A stretch of DNA of 64,000 nucleotides from Marthasterias glacialis. Taxonomy: Eukaryota > Echinodermata > Asteroidea > Forcipulatida > Asteriidae. The stretch's first letter is position 1, and every line of letters starts with the position of its first letter. The stretch is taken from positions 8,282,106-8,346,105 of the forward strand of contig OU452225.1 in assembly GCA_911728455.2 (NCBI GenBank), written 5' to 3'. The position numbers and the translations under genes are program-made. Positions 37,101 to 52,100 of this stretch are shown piece after piece. The notes below the pieces were generated by a model. The model was not told the DNA's origin and did no database searches. It worked only from the letters and a program-made list of their open reading frames with translations.

Positions 37101-40100
37101 TCATAACAACTTTTCCCATTACAACATTTGCATAAAAATATGAACAATACTTAATAAAAAAAAACAGGTGAGTTACAGCGCAAACAATACAGTCAAGTTT
37201 GATCAACACAATACCAACCGATCACTCAAAGTTCATCAACTTCAGATATTGCAAGTCACAAAATAAGTAAGAAATGCTATATGGAGTAGAACAGAACAAG
37301 AAGAGACTGCATTCAGCATTGGTTCTCATCTTGCTTTGATGTTGGATTTGACAGGGTACCTGTATGTCAAGGCCAGTGCAAGGATTAGTGTTAAACACAA
37401 TCAATGACAACTTTGTCACTATTAGCACCCCTACTGTCTGACCATTAAATATCATCAACATGGTTTTCAATGATAGATAAACAATGCAGCCAGCAATACA
37501 TCTTGTGGCGAATGTATCTGCACGTTACACAGTTAACCCTCCCACTGTCTGACCATTCAATATGAGACACTGTGGATCTGGAAGATAAACGATGCCAGCC
37601 TGTAAATATGATATCATGCGGTGAATGCAAATACACAGCACACAGTCAACCCTCCTACTGCCTGACCATTCAATATAATCCACTGTGATTTTGAATGATA
37701 GATATACTATGCCAGCCTGCAATATGATTTCATGTGAAAACTGTATCTATACAGCACACTTATAGTTCTCTACACAGTTTATTTATTATACACAACCAAT
37801 GCAGTTAAATTTTTGTGAACGGTTGACAAACTTTGCTGGCAAATGTTATGGATAGTAGAAGGGTTTTTAAAAAGGGAGACTTTTGAACTCTAGGTGGCAG
37901 CAGACACCAGTTATTTTTCATTGTTTACGTCATCCAGTGCCCAAGCTAAGAGCTGCTTAAGCAGAAAATTTTGCTTAAACATTTTCTGGAAACCAGTCAA
38001 AGACAATACGTGTGATATGGTATTTTGGCTGGAACCTTAATCTGGTAAGCAGCAGTTGGTTTTTGTGCTGAAGCAGCTCTATGAAATCGAGCCCTGGACA
38101 TGCATACATTTCCAAGAACAATGGATTTACCTGGTGAGTCTGCTGCCACCTAGTGTCCCAGAAAGTCTCACTACTGCAGTGACAGGATATTTTAAAGGGC
38201 ATTTTTTTTGTTTAGTATGGAAGTCTTACTTTGTGAATTGTATTGTGCGGGATCCCTCTGGCACGAAACCAGCATGGAACTGAAACTGGAACATTTTCAT
38301 CGCCGTCACCTTAAAATGAAAAATGAAAAAAAAAGAGAAAAAAAGGGTGAATTAGCTCTCACAACAACATTGGCCGGTGGTATAAGTGCAATGGAAATGG
38401 TCTCACGTTATGATTGTAGCATAAATCTTTCTCAATGGCTAAACAACAACCTGGACCTGGTACTTCACAGAAGCAACGCAGGCAATTTCCACCATGCCCT
38501 TAGTCATTGCCTTGGTGTCCCTTGAAATGTTCCAGTAAAAATCACACTTCCCTCGAGATGCCCTTTTACCACGAAAAAAAATTACCTTGCCCTCATAAGA
38601 ACGAAGCCTCACCCCTGGGCTTGAGGGAACTAAAATCCATAAAAATCAACACCGATAAACTCAACCGAGTACCAACCTTTCCCTGCACTTTGCCTCCGAA
38701 TGTTGATCTTGCATGGTACACCATCAGCATGACGTCTCCAAAGATGGACTTGTCTATTGATATCTCTGCCCAACCATCGTCAACGACGTAGCCCCTTTAA
38801 CAAAAATCAAATTTATTAATGTCACATTTAAAAAAAAAAACTCCACTTTTTAACTACTTTCATTCTAAGGGGCCATCCAAAGACTTTAATGACTTTCAAA
38901 AGTGTTTTAAAGTGTTGATATGTCTACAGCAGTGTTAGATACTCAAGTTTTAGAAGAAAATAACTGAAACATTTAGCAGCAACTTAGGTTGATGATGCTG
39001 TTTTTGTGTGTGTTTGTGTAGGGGGGCTTCCACGTGTCAAGTTACAGAATACTTTACACCATGGAATAATGCTACCCCACTAGGGTTTCTTTGTCCTAGT
39101 GCTACCCCACCATTGCCCAAAAAGGAATTCTTCAGAAAAGGGAATAATAGAACAACAACAGCAGGATCCCATAACTGTCATATGTAAGGGTGTGTGTATG
39201 TATGGGGGTAGGTATAAACATTCAAACCGGGGACCTATAACAAAAGGAACAATTAGGGTCCCAGGTTGGGTGAAGGTCCTCGGTTGGACAGTCATGTACA
39301 AAACCAATGAGAGCTGTTGCCAAAAAGTGAAAGTACAAACAAAAGAGCGACAATAGGAGGTCCCCGATTGCCGGTGTTTACACTCGCCAACTTACAGGGT
39401 ACTTTACACAGTTGAACAATGCTACCCCACAAGGTGTTCTTTGTTCTAGTGTTACCCCCACAGAGGAATTCTTTGGAAAAGGGAATAATAGAACAACAAT
39501 AGGAGGACCCAGTAACTGCCATATGTAAGGGTGGGTGTATGCGTGTGTGTGTGAGGGCGGGGGTGTCTGCCAGTTGAAACGAAGGAATCCGGGTGTTTTG
39601 ACAGAGCACGGATGTCCCTACTTTGTTTTTGTGTACAAAACCAAAGGGGTTGTCTAAAAAAGAAATTTTTTGATGTCTAAACAATGGAAGAACAGAAGTC
39701 CTTGATATACGGGGTCGACAAAAATGTGTGTGCATGTTGATACCGACACAGGAAATACATTTTCAAAAGTACAACTTTTTGGGGGGAGGGTGCAGCGTCT
39801 GAAAGTGGTAGTCTCTGTACAGCCTTGAAACTGCTGACAACTCTGGATGATCCCTCAATATCAGACTGTAAGATTAACTCGGGTTTCATTAACTTTTCCA
39901 TACGCTAAGGATTTCTCCTGTTATTTTATCGTGTGCCTACGAATCTCACTGAATGCAGCAGATGTAAATGTATTACTTCTGTGAATGATGCTTATATTCG
40001 TTCTGATGACTGAGACACAATAACAAAAATTATAGTAACAGATTTTTGTACGGCGCTCTATGTCAGAAAACTGACCTCAGAGCACTTAGCTGAGGAATAC

Positions 40101-43100
40101 AGAGATAAAAATACATGGAATACAAATGTAAAAGTATTGTTATTACTTTTCTGTATTATTATAAGTATTATTATATTATGTATAAATGCGTAAGACATAC
40201 ACAAGTTCAAAACCAAATAATAAGTTGCTACTGCAAAACAAAATGACTTGCAAATACATGACGGGTATGATCAGCGTTGTTTCAATGCTTACGTTATTTT
40301 CTCATATTCCTGTGACGTCGTAAGGATCCGATCCTCTCCGAAGTAAAGCTCAACAAAAGGACGGCATCCATTCCTAGAATAAAACAAAGAAAGGGACAGG
40401 ATATCAGATTTAAAAGCCACAGACCAAGAACAGAGTAGGTTTGTGGGTAAACAACCATGTGAATTGAACCTCAATGGGGGAGAAGAACCAGTTCTGAAAA
40501 ATGGTTCTGAGAGGAACCGGGGTGATAGTCTCTTAACGCAAAGACGGAGGAGGCAGTGAAACACAGCTACTGCCTTTTGAGCTCTTACTAACCTCATTTT
40601 ATTGTAGAGAGGAACGGGCATCAGCGTCAGCTTCTTAATCCTCAAGACTTTGTCGTGAGGGAAGATGGGAGACTCTGGGTCCATCATATTACAGATGTAC
40701 TCCATGTATCTACAGGAGAATAGAGACACTGATTAATGGACAACCAGAATCTACAAGTTTCTTCAGAAGCTAGGAGTTAATGAGAGAAAATTTCACCGTC
40801 GTACTCACCATGTCCTCCCGAGGTCACGCCCACTTCTATGACACTGGTTCAACCCACTTTCATAACAACGCATTCGACCGTACACTCAACACAGAGCACA
40901 AACTTACACTTTTTAACGTCACGATAGTATCAAAATCCGGCAAAAATAACGGTAAAATATGGTGAGCTGCTTTGCAGCAGGTTGTAATCATACTAGGTGA
41001 AAGTCATAAGTGCAGTTGATTTTGGTTCCTGAAGGGAAAGATGCACATTACAAAACATGGGTTTCAAAGTGCTAAAGCTTTTACCATTGATTTGTATGGG
41101 AAATACGGTTTGTGGCTGTTTGTTTGTACCGGACGGCGAGAACCAATTACAGTTCAGTGACCTGAGGATTACGTAATGACTGCAGCGGCGAATTGTGAGC
41201 ATTCCTTCAATTCAATATTTTATTCATCACATTCTAAAAATACGTCAAAATTTCTTTCTTATTGTGATAAAAAAATACTTTAAAAAATACATACATAGAT
41301 AAACAACGCAATTTATACATTTGATACAGTTAACCATTTACAATTAAAATAATTTAAAACTAGTATAAACACAGATTAGACAAATATAAAGTTAACAGCG
41401 ACACAACAAGAACTACAATCCCTTCAACATGAAATCGATCACCTTGGGAAATCTGTACTGACTTTTTTTGAAAAATGTCACCCAAAAAATACTGAAGTTG
41501 GCAAGTACCTCTTCTGTGACGGGATGACCCCGGGTGGGCCTCGTTTACTTGTAAACATGTACAAACTCGCCTCTGTCGTCTTGAAGAATCTACAGAACGC
41601 AAAGAATGCCGAGACAACAGTTGCTGACGATGCCTTGCCATCCTGAGGTACAAAATGACACAAAAGTTGGAATTATTACACGGTGCACGAATCATCCCAC
41701 ATCTCGCTTTTGAACAGCTGAAATTGTGGTGATAATTTTTTTGCAAGAAATTAGTTCTGAAATGCAGCCTTACTAGACAGTGAATGGCGCAGACATTGTT
41801 GGGATCTTTCTGGAGCCACAGGTACATATTCCTACAGATTGTGTAGAGAAGTACCAGGCCCGGTGCTCGTCTAGCCGGCCAACCACATTCCAACACCTGC
41901 AGCAAAGTCAAGCAGAAAAGAGAGAGACATCTGATCAAGTTTTTTGACAGCAAAGTTTGTAAAACATCGACATTTTTTTTCCTTATAAAAAAATTAACCC
42001 TTGTATTCTCCGTAACAATTGAAAGAAAGTTGATCAACCATTCGAAACCATTCCACTGCACGATTTGTGTATGGTGGAACAACTGTCCACAGAACTCCCT
42101 GCAAACTGCAAGAGATTCAATCATTGCTTGATATCATATTGCAGACTGGCACAGTGTAGCTATCATTCAAAACCATGTGGATGATATTGAATGGTCAGAC
42201 AGTGGGAGGGTTGACCATGGACTATGTTAATGCATTCACCACATGGTATCACAGTGCAGGCTAGCATGGTTTATCTATCAATCAAAACCATGGGGATGAT
42301 ATTGAATGGTCAGACAGTGGGAGGGTAGACTGTGTACTGTGTTAAATAAGCAGGATACCAGGCACAGGTTGTACATGTGCGTGGTATTTTGTCTGGTAAC
42401 CTTATTCTGCAAGCATTATTTCTGCTTAAGCAGCTCTAAGAAATTGGGCCCAGGGCTCAGTTTCGTAACCTGCTTAAGCACAAGAAGCAAAGCTTGTGCT
42501 TACCAGAAATAGGTGACCAGCCAAAACACCATGTCATGTGTACCAGTTGTAACTGGTTTCCTGCAAATTTTTGCTCAGCAGAAATTTGTTAAGCAATATT
42601 TTCTGCTTAAGAAAATCTATGAAACCGGGGCAAGGCGTTTTCGAATCCACCACAGCTCAAATAGAACAAATTCATTTCATGGTGTCACAGCAAGCATAAT
42701 GCTCACAGAGCTGCCAACATTTGCATCTTGCAATCAGGGAGATTTTATACAACATATTTAGAAATACATTCAACGTAATAGAGAACAAGATTCCATAATC
42801 AGGGAGATTTCCAAATTTGTTCATGAGAACATGGAAAGATTGGTCTATTTTCAGGGAACTTTCTGCAGAATCAGGGAGAGTTGGCAGCTCTGTGCTCAAA
42901 ACAAAATCGGGCCTCAAGATCTTACTTTTTTGTCTCACTCACCCTGTTGTTGAATTTGTCTTTCCTATAGGTCCTCGGGGTCAGATTAAAGACGTAGTAG
43001 CGGTCGTGATGTCTTGAGTCTAGGTAGTTCTTCACATCATCAATGTGGTTCTTGTACGCCGACTCTAGACCCTCCGCTGGGAATGACATCACAACGATGC

Positions 43101-46100
43101 GACTCGTGATGTAGTTTAGATCCAGCTCCGCCTTGGCATAGCTACAGGAGATCAAACGTCACAACAAATGTTTTAAATAAACTATCTATTTGTATATCGG
43201 TTCAAATGTCTATGCTTTGTTAAACAGTAAAGGCAGAATTATTATTTTCTCATAATTAATTTGAAATGAAAATGGTTGACCTACATAATTATAATTACAG
43301 TGTACTTTTATAATGTGCCGTATCTGTCATAAATGGAGCTGCTGGGGACAAATCAGGTGAAAATTGTTGAGAGTGATTTTTATGCAAGGAAGCATCCGTT
43401 ACATAACACCTTGGAAGGGATACAACGTGAGGTGAAGCATATTGCTACCAGACCATGCCAGAAACATGGCAGCATGAATGACACTTTGAGTGAGATTAGA
43501 CAACAACAATTATGGCTAACCAAAACCACTGTGGTTCACAGCCTCTTGTCTTTCATTTGATTCTTGGTTGCGTTTTTATTTTAAACATTCAGCAATAAAC
43601 CACAAGGGAAACTGACTGGGTAAATATTAATTCAATAAAATTGACCGGCGCAGGATTTCAACCAGCGACCCCCGGATTAATGTACCAGCGCTCTACCAAC
43701 TGAGCTATCCAGCCCTAATGTAGGCGGTCTCCCTATTTTGTCAATATCGTTGTTCAGGGTGCCAGTCAGAAGCCATTCCACCTGAAACTGCCATACAGCC
43801 AGGGATCACACCCCAAGTATACGATACAACCATAGACCTATGATATAATATAGCTCTATGGATATAACCTGGGAAGCGGCAGGACAGGGATTACCTTAAG
43901 GGGATGCCACTTTTTAATTTTCAAATATTAACCCCAACAGTCCCTATTCCATCAAACTCTAACAGCAGGTTTTGTTGGACTGTGTACTGCATGAGTAAAC
44001 TGATCATGCTTTACATGGGTTCAGGCATACCACCATAATCAGAGTACCACAGTTTGGGTGTTGATTTACCATATGGTGTTGGAATTTGTTAGAGTGGGGA
44101 AGGATCCTAGTAAATCACTCTGGGGAGTCAGGATTTAGCGATAAACCACAATTTTCAAATAATGCGAACATAGCAAGTAAAAACCATAATTGAATAACAA
44201 GTGAACGTAGCAAGTAAAATCCACAATTGAACAACAAGTGTCTCATGCCAGCATGTGAGGGAAGTTTATAAGTGTGTGTGCTAACAGTAATTAATAAGTA
44301 TCTCCTGTCTGAAGAGGGAAAAGTTAAGGTTCACCTTGCAACAGTGTGAGCCATTTTACTGGAAGTGTCTTTGAGATTTCTGAAGAGATTGCCAGCTCCT
44401 CCTTTCATCATACCCAAGAAGCTGCTCCCGTTGGCAGTGTCAGCGGCTGGATCGGCTGCAGAAGAATACAGGCAGAAATGTCTTGAAACTACAGGGCAAT
44501 GATTAAGACTGGTGATTTTAAATTTCAGATTTTAAATCTGAAAGGTTACTTAGTAAGAGCATTTAACTGAAACAAGTCATCCTGAGAAGAACTCACACCT
44601 CAAGTCTTGAAACGGGCAAAGACGAAAAAATATTGATTTAAAGAAAGTTACAATAAATATATTTTTTTTTTGGTAAAGCACAACATAGCATTGGTAACTG
44701 TCAAAGGCCAGTATCTGCACTTTATGTGACCCAACATAAACATAAAATTAACAAACCTGTAAAATTTTAAGCTCAATCAGTGAAAACCCCCATTATATAT
44801 ATTTTCACAGTTTTTGAAACATCTGGTTTTTGACTTGCGAAATCGAAATGAATTTTTTTACATACTTATCAACAACTCTAGCACTTCAAGCAAAAATATT
44901 TCAAGGGGAGTTTTCCACCATGACCATCTTTATACCATACAAGTGATGTGAAAATTTGTGAACATTTACATTTTCACTCTTACCACGTGTGCACACCCTT
45001 TTAAGCTAACTAAGTATTGAGATAGTACTGCGACAAAAACACTCTGGGAAATAATCCTATTTAGCATTTTAGGAAGGTTTGTTTTAATTTGGTCTGATAC
45101 TTCATTGCTTTGCCAGAAAACTTAAATGGGTATTGAAACATGTAACTATTCAGACACAACTATCAAAACTATGAGCATTTTTTCAATTTTCACTGGTAAT
45201 CTATTTCTTATACATTTCATGACAAAAACTTAAGGTAGTCGTTACACAAAACCAATAGTGTACTATGTCTCTTTAATGTAACACTATTACCACTGGGGCA
45301 AAATACTCAGTTTTTTTTTCTTCAGAAAAATACTAAGTTTTTGATGCAATCATGTCCATGAGCAAGACACTTAAGCCAGCTACCTGAGGTCTCAGCCGGC
45401 CTCCTTGCGGGACTGGCCGGCGTAGCTGCACTCCTAGCCGGTCTGTTAGACAGCAACGCCAGGGGACATTTTAAGACGGTGTTCCGTGCGGCTGCTATTT
45501 CTTGGATCTGAGCCAAGATGACGGCAATCGGTGGTCTGTTCCGTGGATCCACCTGCAGCATTGCACCTTCGGAGACAAATTTATAAATAAAGAATTAACT
45601 GTCGGAGAATTAAATTTAGCCTGATGTGGCAAGAGATAGGAACATTAACAATAATTTTTGAAACATGTGTGGAAATGTAACAAATCTGAAAAATCTGACA
45701 GAACTGGGTATTTGTAGATTCCTGAAAAATCTTATTTTGTTTTTAACCTCGCATCAATGTGTCATAACTAATCCTAACTATTGACTAAGTTATGAGACCC
45801 AAGTTATAAGACTGTAGATTCGGTGCATTCCAAGTCCGGCTGAAATTCTTTAAAAATAAACAGTGAGATTCTAAAGCCAAATGTCTTGACTACAAGATCA
45901 CCAAGCAAGCCCATAGACAAGAGCCCATAGACAAGAGCCCATAGACAAGAGCCCATAGACAAGAGCCCATAGACAAGAGCCCATAGACAAGAGCCCATAG
46001 ACAAGAGGCCAGTTCTCATGGAGTTGTAAAACCTCTTTACAATGCAGCTGTTTATGTTATTCTTATTGGACATTTCATCACAAGGTTAATATTTTGGGAT

Positions 46101-49100
46101 TCTAAATTGGTGTAAAAATCATTGGAAATGACTTCTTCTTTCAGATGAACTATTCACATCTGTCAGATTTGACAAAACACATCACAGTTATCTTTTAAGA
46201 AGTTTGCAAATACTTTTCTCTGCTTTAATACTACGTTTTATGTTACAAATGAAATCGCTCAACGTAATTGAAGATATTTTCAGAAAATAAACGAATACAA
46301 TCTGAGAGCAAGTTTGGGTGGGTAATTTAAGTCAACTAGACTTAACCAAGGTCACTCTAGATGTCACTGGGACGCTGTGTGGTTTGACTAGATAGTCCAA
46401 CTGTATCAACCTAACCCCGGAGCACTGTTTCTCCAGTCAAAATTAATTTGCCAGTTACATCACTGTTTAGAAAGCCGAAAAGGTAAAACTGAAGCAAGAT
46501 CTGCAAATTTTTTGTTATCACAATTAACATTTTAATGAATTGTTATCGATAAATGGTAAATGACTAGTCCATTGACTTGACGGGTACGAGTGAAAAACTG
46601 ACCACACTTGACTAAAAACAGAAAATTGACGAAAGGTCAGCACCCAAACTTGCTCCAGGATGTGAACAAAATTAAAATCTCACTACAGTTGAAACTTACG
46701 AATCAAATCATGTAGTACAACAAAGTTTTTATCAGATTCTGGTATGGTGTAATTGGCGTTGATGATTCTTAATTTGGCAGAATCCTCAAATGGGTGCTGA
46801 CCAAAACACAGCATGTAGAGGATACAACCAAGTGCCTGCAGAAGAAACCAAGTAAATATTAGTAATAAGCAACAGAAGGACTACGGCTGCCATCTTGGTC
46901 AGGTTCCCAAGAGGCACAAGTATGACTGCAGTGCCAACTCTGATACAGGGACCTGCATCTGTTGACTACAATGATTTGTGTGGCAGCAAAACATATGGAT
47001 GACTTCATTCATTTTTTTGAAAACCAAAATTATTTCCATCCTCTACAATAAACACACCATCTAATCAATATGTGAAATTTTTTTAACGAATTAGGTTCCA
47101 ATTTCAGTGAAAACAACGACAACCAGTTTGTTTTGTAGTGGATTTTGTTCATGTTCATTTCAGGCTTACTTTGATTGATGTAATCAAAATAAGCAACAGC
47201 GGCAGAGTTTTTCCTCCCACATCTAAAACTGAAATTTCTTTGTCATCTTCTCTACACATGTATTTTCAGACCTACAGGTTACAGTGCAAGGCACTTTTGA
47301 AGGTTCCTTGGTTTCGTTATCAGAAAAATACAATAATCATCAGTCAATCAGAAAGATATAATAATCAATAGTCAATAGTCAATAATAAATATTCAATAAT
47401 CAATAATCAACAATCAAATAATCAACAATCAACAGACAATAATCAGTAGACAATATTCAATAGACAATAGTCAATATTCAAATAATCAAAAATCAACATA
47501 CAATAATCAATAGACAATAATCAACAATAAATAATCAACAATCAATAATCAATAATCAGTAATCAATAACCAACATTCTATAATCAACAATCAACAATCT
47601 ACAATAAACTATCAACTGTCAACTACCAATAATCAATAATCAACCATCAGTAATCAATAAGCATTCTCATGGTTTTGTTGACATGAAGGCAGAGCCTGTG
47701 CAAACTTCCCCCTCCTAGTTTTCTTGAGTCCTTCCTCGTCTCTTACCCATATGTCCATGTTCTCATTGATGGGGAAATTGCTGTACAGATCCAACATCTC
47801 TGGTGTGCGGTACATCGGTGTGGTATGCCGAGCAAGCTGTGTAATTGAGAGAAGAAACAATATCAAGTCATTCGACATGCAGATGAGTTTCTCCAAACGA
47901 ATGCAAACATCTCAACAACTTTTTTACGAAAGGCACGAACGAGTAAGTCTAAAAAATATTTTGTTTAAGTTTTTACCAGTTCATAGCAATGTTTGTTTTA
48001 CCCTCAAACTAATGAAAATGTCTGTCCTCTTGACATACTTTACAATCTTAAAATTATCTCCATCAACTTCTTTAATATTCATAACATTGTCGTGATTTTT
48101 GGTAAGTACAAAAGACTTTGGAATATACTTTATTTTATCATCACTATACTGTAAAACCCCAATATGTCTCCCAAATGTATGCCTTAGTGTGGAAAGACCC
48201 TGATCACTGCCGCATTATCTATGTCCAACAGAGACATCAGGGGCCAAACTCATAGAACCGTTATCATGATTAAGATTAAGCAGACATCCCAAGTTGACAA
48301 TCTTTTCAAGTCGTCAATCTAGCACCTTCAGGCATTCAAGCTTATCATGCTGCCGGGGTGAAGTTTATATAATTCAGGGATGAGAGTGGATGAAAAGGAA
48401 AAATCCATGAAAACACTGATAGAGGGTTTGGTGGCTACCAACCATGCCATAACACTTTTCAATGGCAGCATTCTGTGCTTAAATGTAGATGGGGCAAGCA
48501 CCTTGGTGCAGCAGTCAAAATACAGTACATGTACTATGTAAAGGCTTTACAAGAACCTAGATGTATGTAAATCACATTAAACAAATTACAAAATTAACAA
48601 ATTATGGTGGGGGTTTTTTTAATAAAAGAATTCCACAACAATAATTTTGTAATATCCGGAAATGATGAGGAAATTCATCACTGGTAATTACATTTTGAAG
48701 TGTGTGTGGGGGGGAAGGTTAACCCTTACCTCATCTTCCAGCAGGCTTCTTTTGAGTGACGTCCACGTCTCGTCTGGAGTATAAGATTTCATACTAGCAC
48801 TTCCAAAGTCACAGAGTTTGATTGTTCCTTTCGGCCCAATTAAAAGGTTCTCCAACTGCGGGATGCAAAAAAAATATTGAACAAAATTAAATAACTTCTG
48901 GAAATTGTCAAAGAAAATTTGAATGACTGAGTTTGGAAATTATAGGCTATCACTTTAATTTATCCGTATAAATTATGAATATTCGAAAAAGCTTTGGTAT
49001 GCCTTTAATGATGGAATGCTGCTTTATTTCTTTTTTCCCAAACTATCATAATCAATGTGATGCCACTGCTTATAAATGGAAATATTGAATGGTCAACAAA

Positions 49101-52100
49101 CCTGTACACCACACCCACTCTCTTAACTACCCAACACCCTTCCCCCACACCCACAATGTAAACAGTGCATGAGCCACTCGAGTGCTACCCCTCATCCTAT
49201 ATAGTCAGGCAGCGTGGGTCAGGTTCACAAATACAAACATACATTTCAATGGGAAACTTTTGAGACGTTAGCAGGCGCCCCATTAACCGGTCCATTTCTA
49301 TTGCTCTCATAATAGAAAAGGACTACTGGGTTACTGGGGTGCCCGCTAACGTCTCAAAAGTCTCCCATTGATGTAACAACTGCAACAGGATTAGAACTGG
49401 CCTCTAGCCACCACCAGGCATGCTCGGTGGTCTAGCAGTTAAGACATCTGCTCTAGAATGGGAAGGTCGGTGGTTTTGAATTCCACCCAAGTGGCCAGGA
49501 ATTTTTTTTTCTTCAGCAGGACTTGGAAAGCACCGAACATACAGCGCTTATCACACACTGATTTTAAGCAAGGTGTGAGAGTCATTGCTGACATGAAGGT
49601 CTGAAACTTGGGTCCAACTTTAGGCAGGTATGTTGAAATGATGACAAGTTCCACCTTTTGGTATTACCCCTTGAGCTATAGCTTTCAAAGAACTTTCAGA
49701 AACAGTATCCTCAGCACTACAGAAGTAGATCAAAGAGCATGATTTCTTTGTATCTGATAAAAAATCAAAGCCATTTTCTCATCATGGGCAGACATAAAAA
49801 GGTCTGAATTCTGATAAAAGTCTGAAATTTCTCATCTCTGTTAGAGTGTCAACCCAAAATAATATCAGCACACATGTTCGACTCCAACAGTTGGATGCAT
49901 TCCCACAGCTGTAAATGAGAAGGGCTTTATGAATATTGATTTATCCAATGATGGCAAGAGGTGAACTTCAAGTACATGTACTGTACATGTATCACCTCTG
50001 TCCATGACTCCAATGAATATTCATGCTTGACACTACATGAATATTCATAACCCCACCCACTCACCTTCAGATCCATGTGTGTGATCGGTGGCTTCTGTTT
50101 GTGCATGTGACCGACGGCCCGACACGTCTGGAAGAAGATCTGCAGAACCTCCTCGCAGGTCAAGGGCGCCCCCTTGGCCTGAATGGCATCCACAAGAGCG
50201 CCCCCCGTACACAGCTCCATCAGGACGAGGAACTCCGACTGCCCGTTGTCCGACTCCTCTTTGCCGATCGAGGCAGCCGACACAAACTGGACGATGTTGG
50301 GATGGCCGGATAATTTTTTCTGAATGTACTTGTTAAGGTGGATTAACACATGATGTGACTGGCTAAACCAAGAATTAAATTAGTACACGTACATCAGTAC
50401 TACATGTACAAACCTGCTCTGCTTATTTATTGATCTGCTTATTCATTGATCGCGTGTCTGCTTACGTCTTTCACTATTGATTGCAACCCATTAAAAGAAT
50501 CAGACCAATCTCGTAGAGCTGCAAAGCCAAGAAATCTACTATGCATAGAACAACCTTGCTTAGTGGAAAACAAGTTACCTGTCACAACGTCATGAAATGT
50601 TTATTGCCGCTGACTTAGCAAATTCATTCTTTAAGCGATAGTTCTGCATGTACATGTACAATGTTGGAAAGTCTATGGAGATACACGTACATGTACACGA
50701 CCAGTCTTTCTAAATCCTGTTTAGACAATGCATTTTTAACAAACTTTTATCTTCACTTTTGTATTTCCTTAGAAAAAGGCACCTGCATGATAGAAATCTA
50801 AAGACGTACTAAAACAATTCAAGGAAATGACCATGAGATGTGGAGGAAATTGCCCCCATGAACCATCAGAACTGAACTACACATTATTTGTACAATAAAA
50901 CTAATAAGATGTGAAGAACCACATTGGAATAGGCCTTATTGTTTACTGCAAGAGGGCGCCCTTTGGGGTCAAACCATAAAAATAGTGTGGTAAACCAGAT
51001 GCATTTAGACTTCTAATAAAGTAGTTAATATAGAACCTTTGAGGGTTTTATTAATTGAACATTTTATAATGTAACCAGTGTAAGATATTTGCTTGGATAA
51101 TTTGTATTTTTAATATTTTAAAATATTTTTGTACTTTCAAAATGGAATTAGTATTGCGCCCTCTTTACTATTAGTATTGCGCCGTCAAACGCACAGCCTA
51201 CTGGCCTGGGCCCAATTTCATAGAGCTGCTTAAGCACACAAAAGTAGTTGAGCACTAAATCAATTATGCTTACCAAATTTAGGTTAACAGCCAAAACACT
51301 GTGTCATGTGTACCACTTGTGACTGGTATCCTGCTCATATTTGCTTAGCAGAAATTTGATGGGCAATATTTTCTGCTTAAGCAACTCTATGAAATTGGGC
51401 CCTGTGCAGTTCAAGTAATAAGTCAATCCACTGTCAATCAGAAGAATAAAGTCATGACAAAGGCAGGAAACTAGTCAAGGTTTTTATCTGTATTTGTCTA
51501 GCCACAAACTTCACTGTGTACACAACTTTGTTTGAATGATTAACTGTAAGCCATGAAGAGTGTACTGAGCAATAAAACACACAGAGAAGTGATCTTGAGA
51601 TTGTGGTGATTGCTCCATTATGCATAATAAATACAGTGCACTGTACACGTTTTGTTAAAACATTTTACCCAATGTGCTCTAGCTACAATATCATACACTG
51701 TGGGGTTGTTGAATGATGGCTGAACTACATGTATAGGACAGCCTGCAATATGGTATCATAAGGTGAACACACCGCACACACAATTAGTTCTGTGCACGAA
51801 TGTGCCACTACACACAGCAAGGAACATGTTGAAAAGGTTTCAAAATGGTTGGTCAAGTCACTGGAAAACGACACCGAGAGTAGGGAAAGTACTGAGTATA
51901 CAGTGCTTAAAACACACATCGGTGTATGGGCAAAAACACAAATAATATTCTTTATCCCCGATGCAAAAATTAACATCTATTAGAATGGTTGCGGTACCCG
52001 CTGCTAATAGGATTCGAACTGCCTTTAGCTGCCGGGCAATCTCAGTAGTCTAGTTGGTAAGACATCTGTTCTAGGATGGCAGGCAGGGTTCTCCCCATTG

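Noticed and set aside
41774-41896. Active PTEN-type phosphatase in GAK
   Set aside because: The loop HCLDGKASS lacks the catalytic Arg of the C-x5-R signature, as in known auxilin/GAK proteins.
43637-43716. Functional tRNA gene
   Set aside because: The acceptor stem does not pair and U33 is lacking. It resembles a SINE head or relic; the same holds for 60816-60890.
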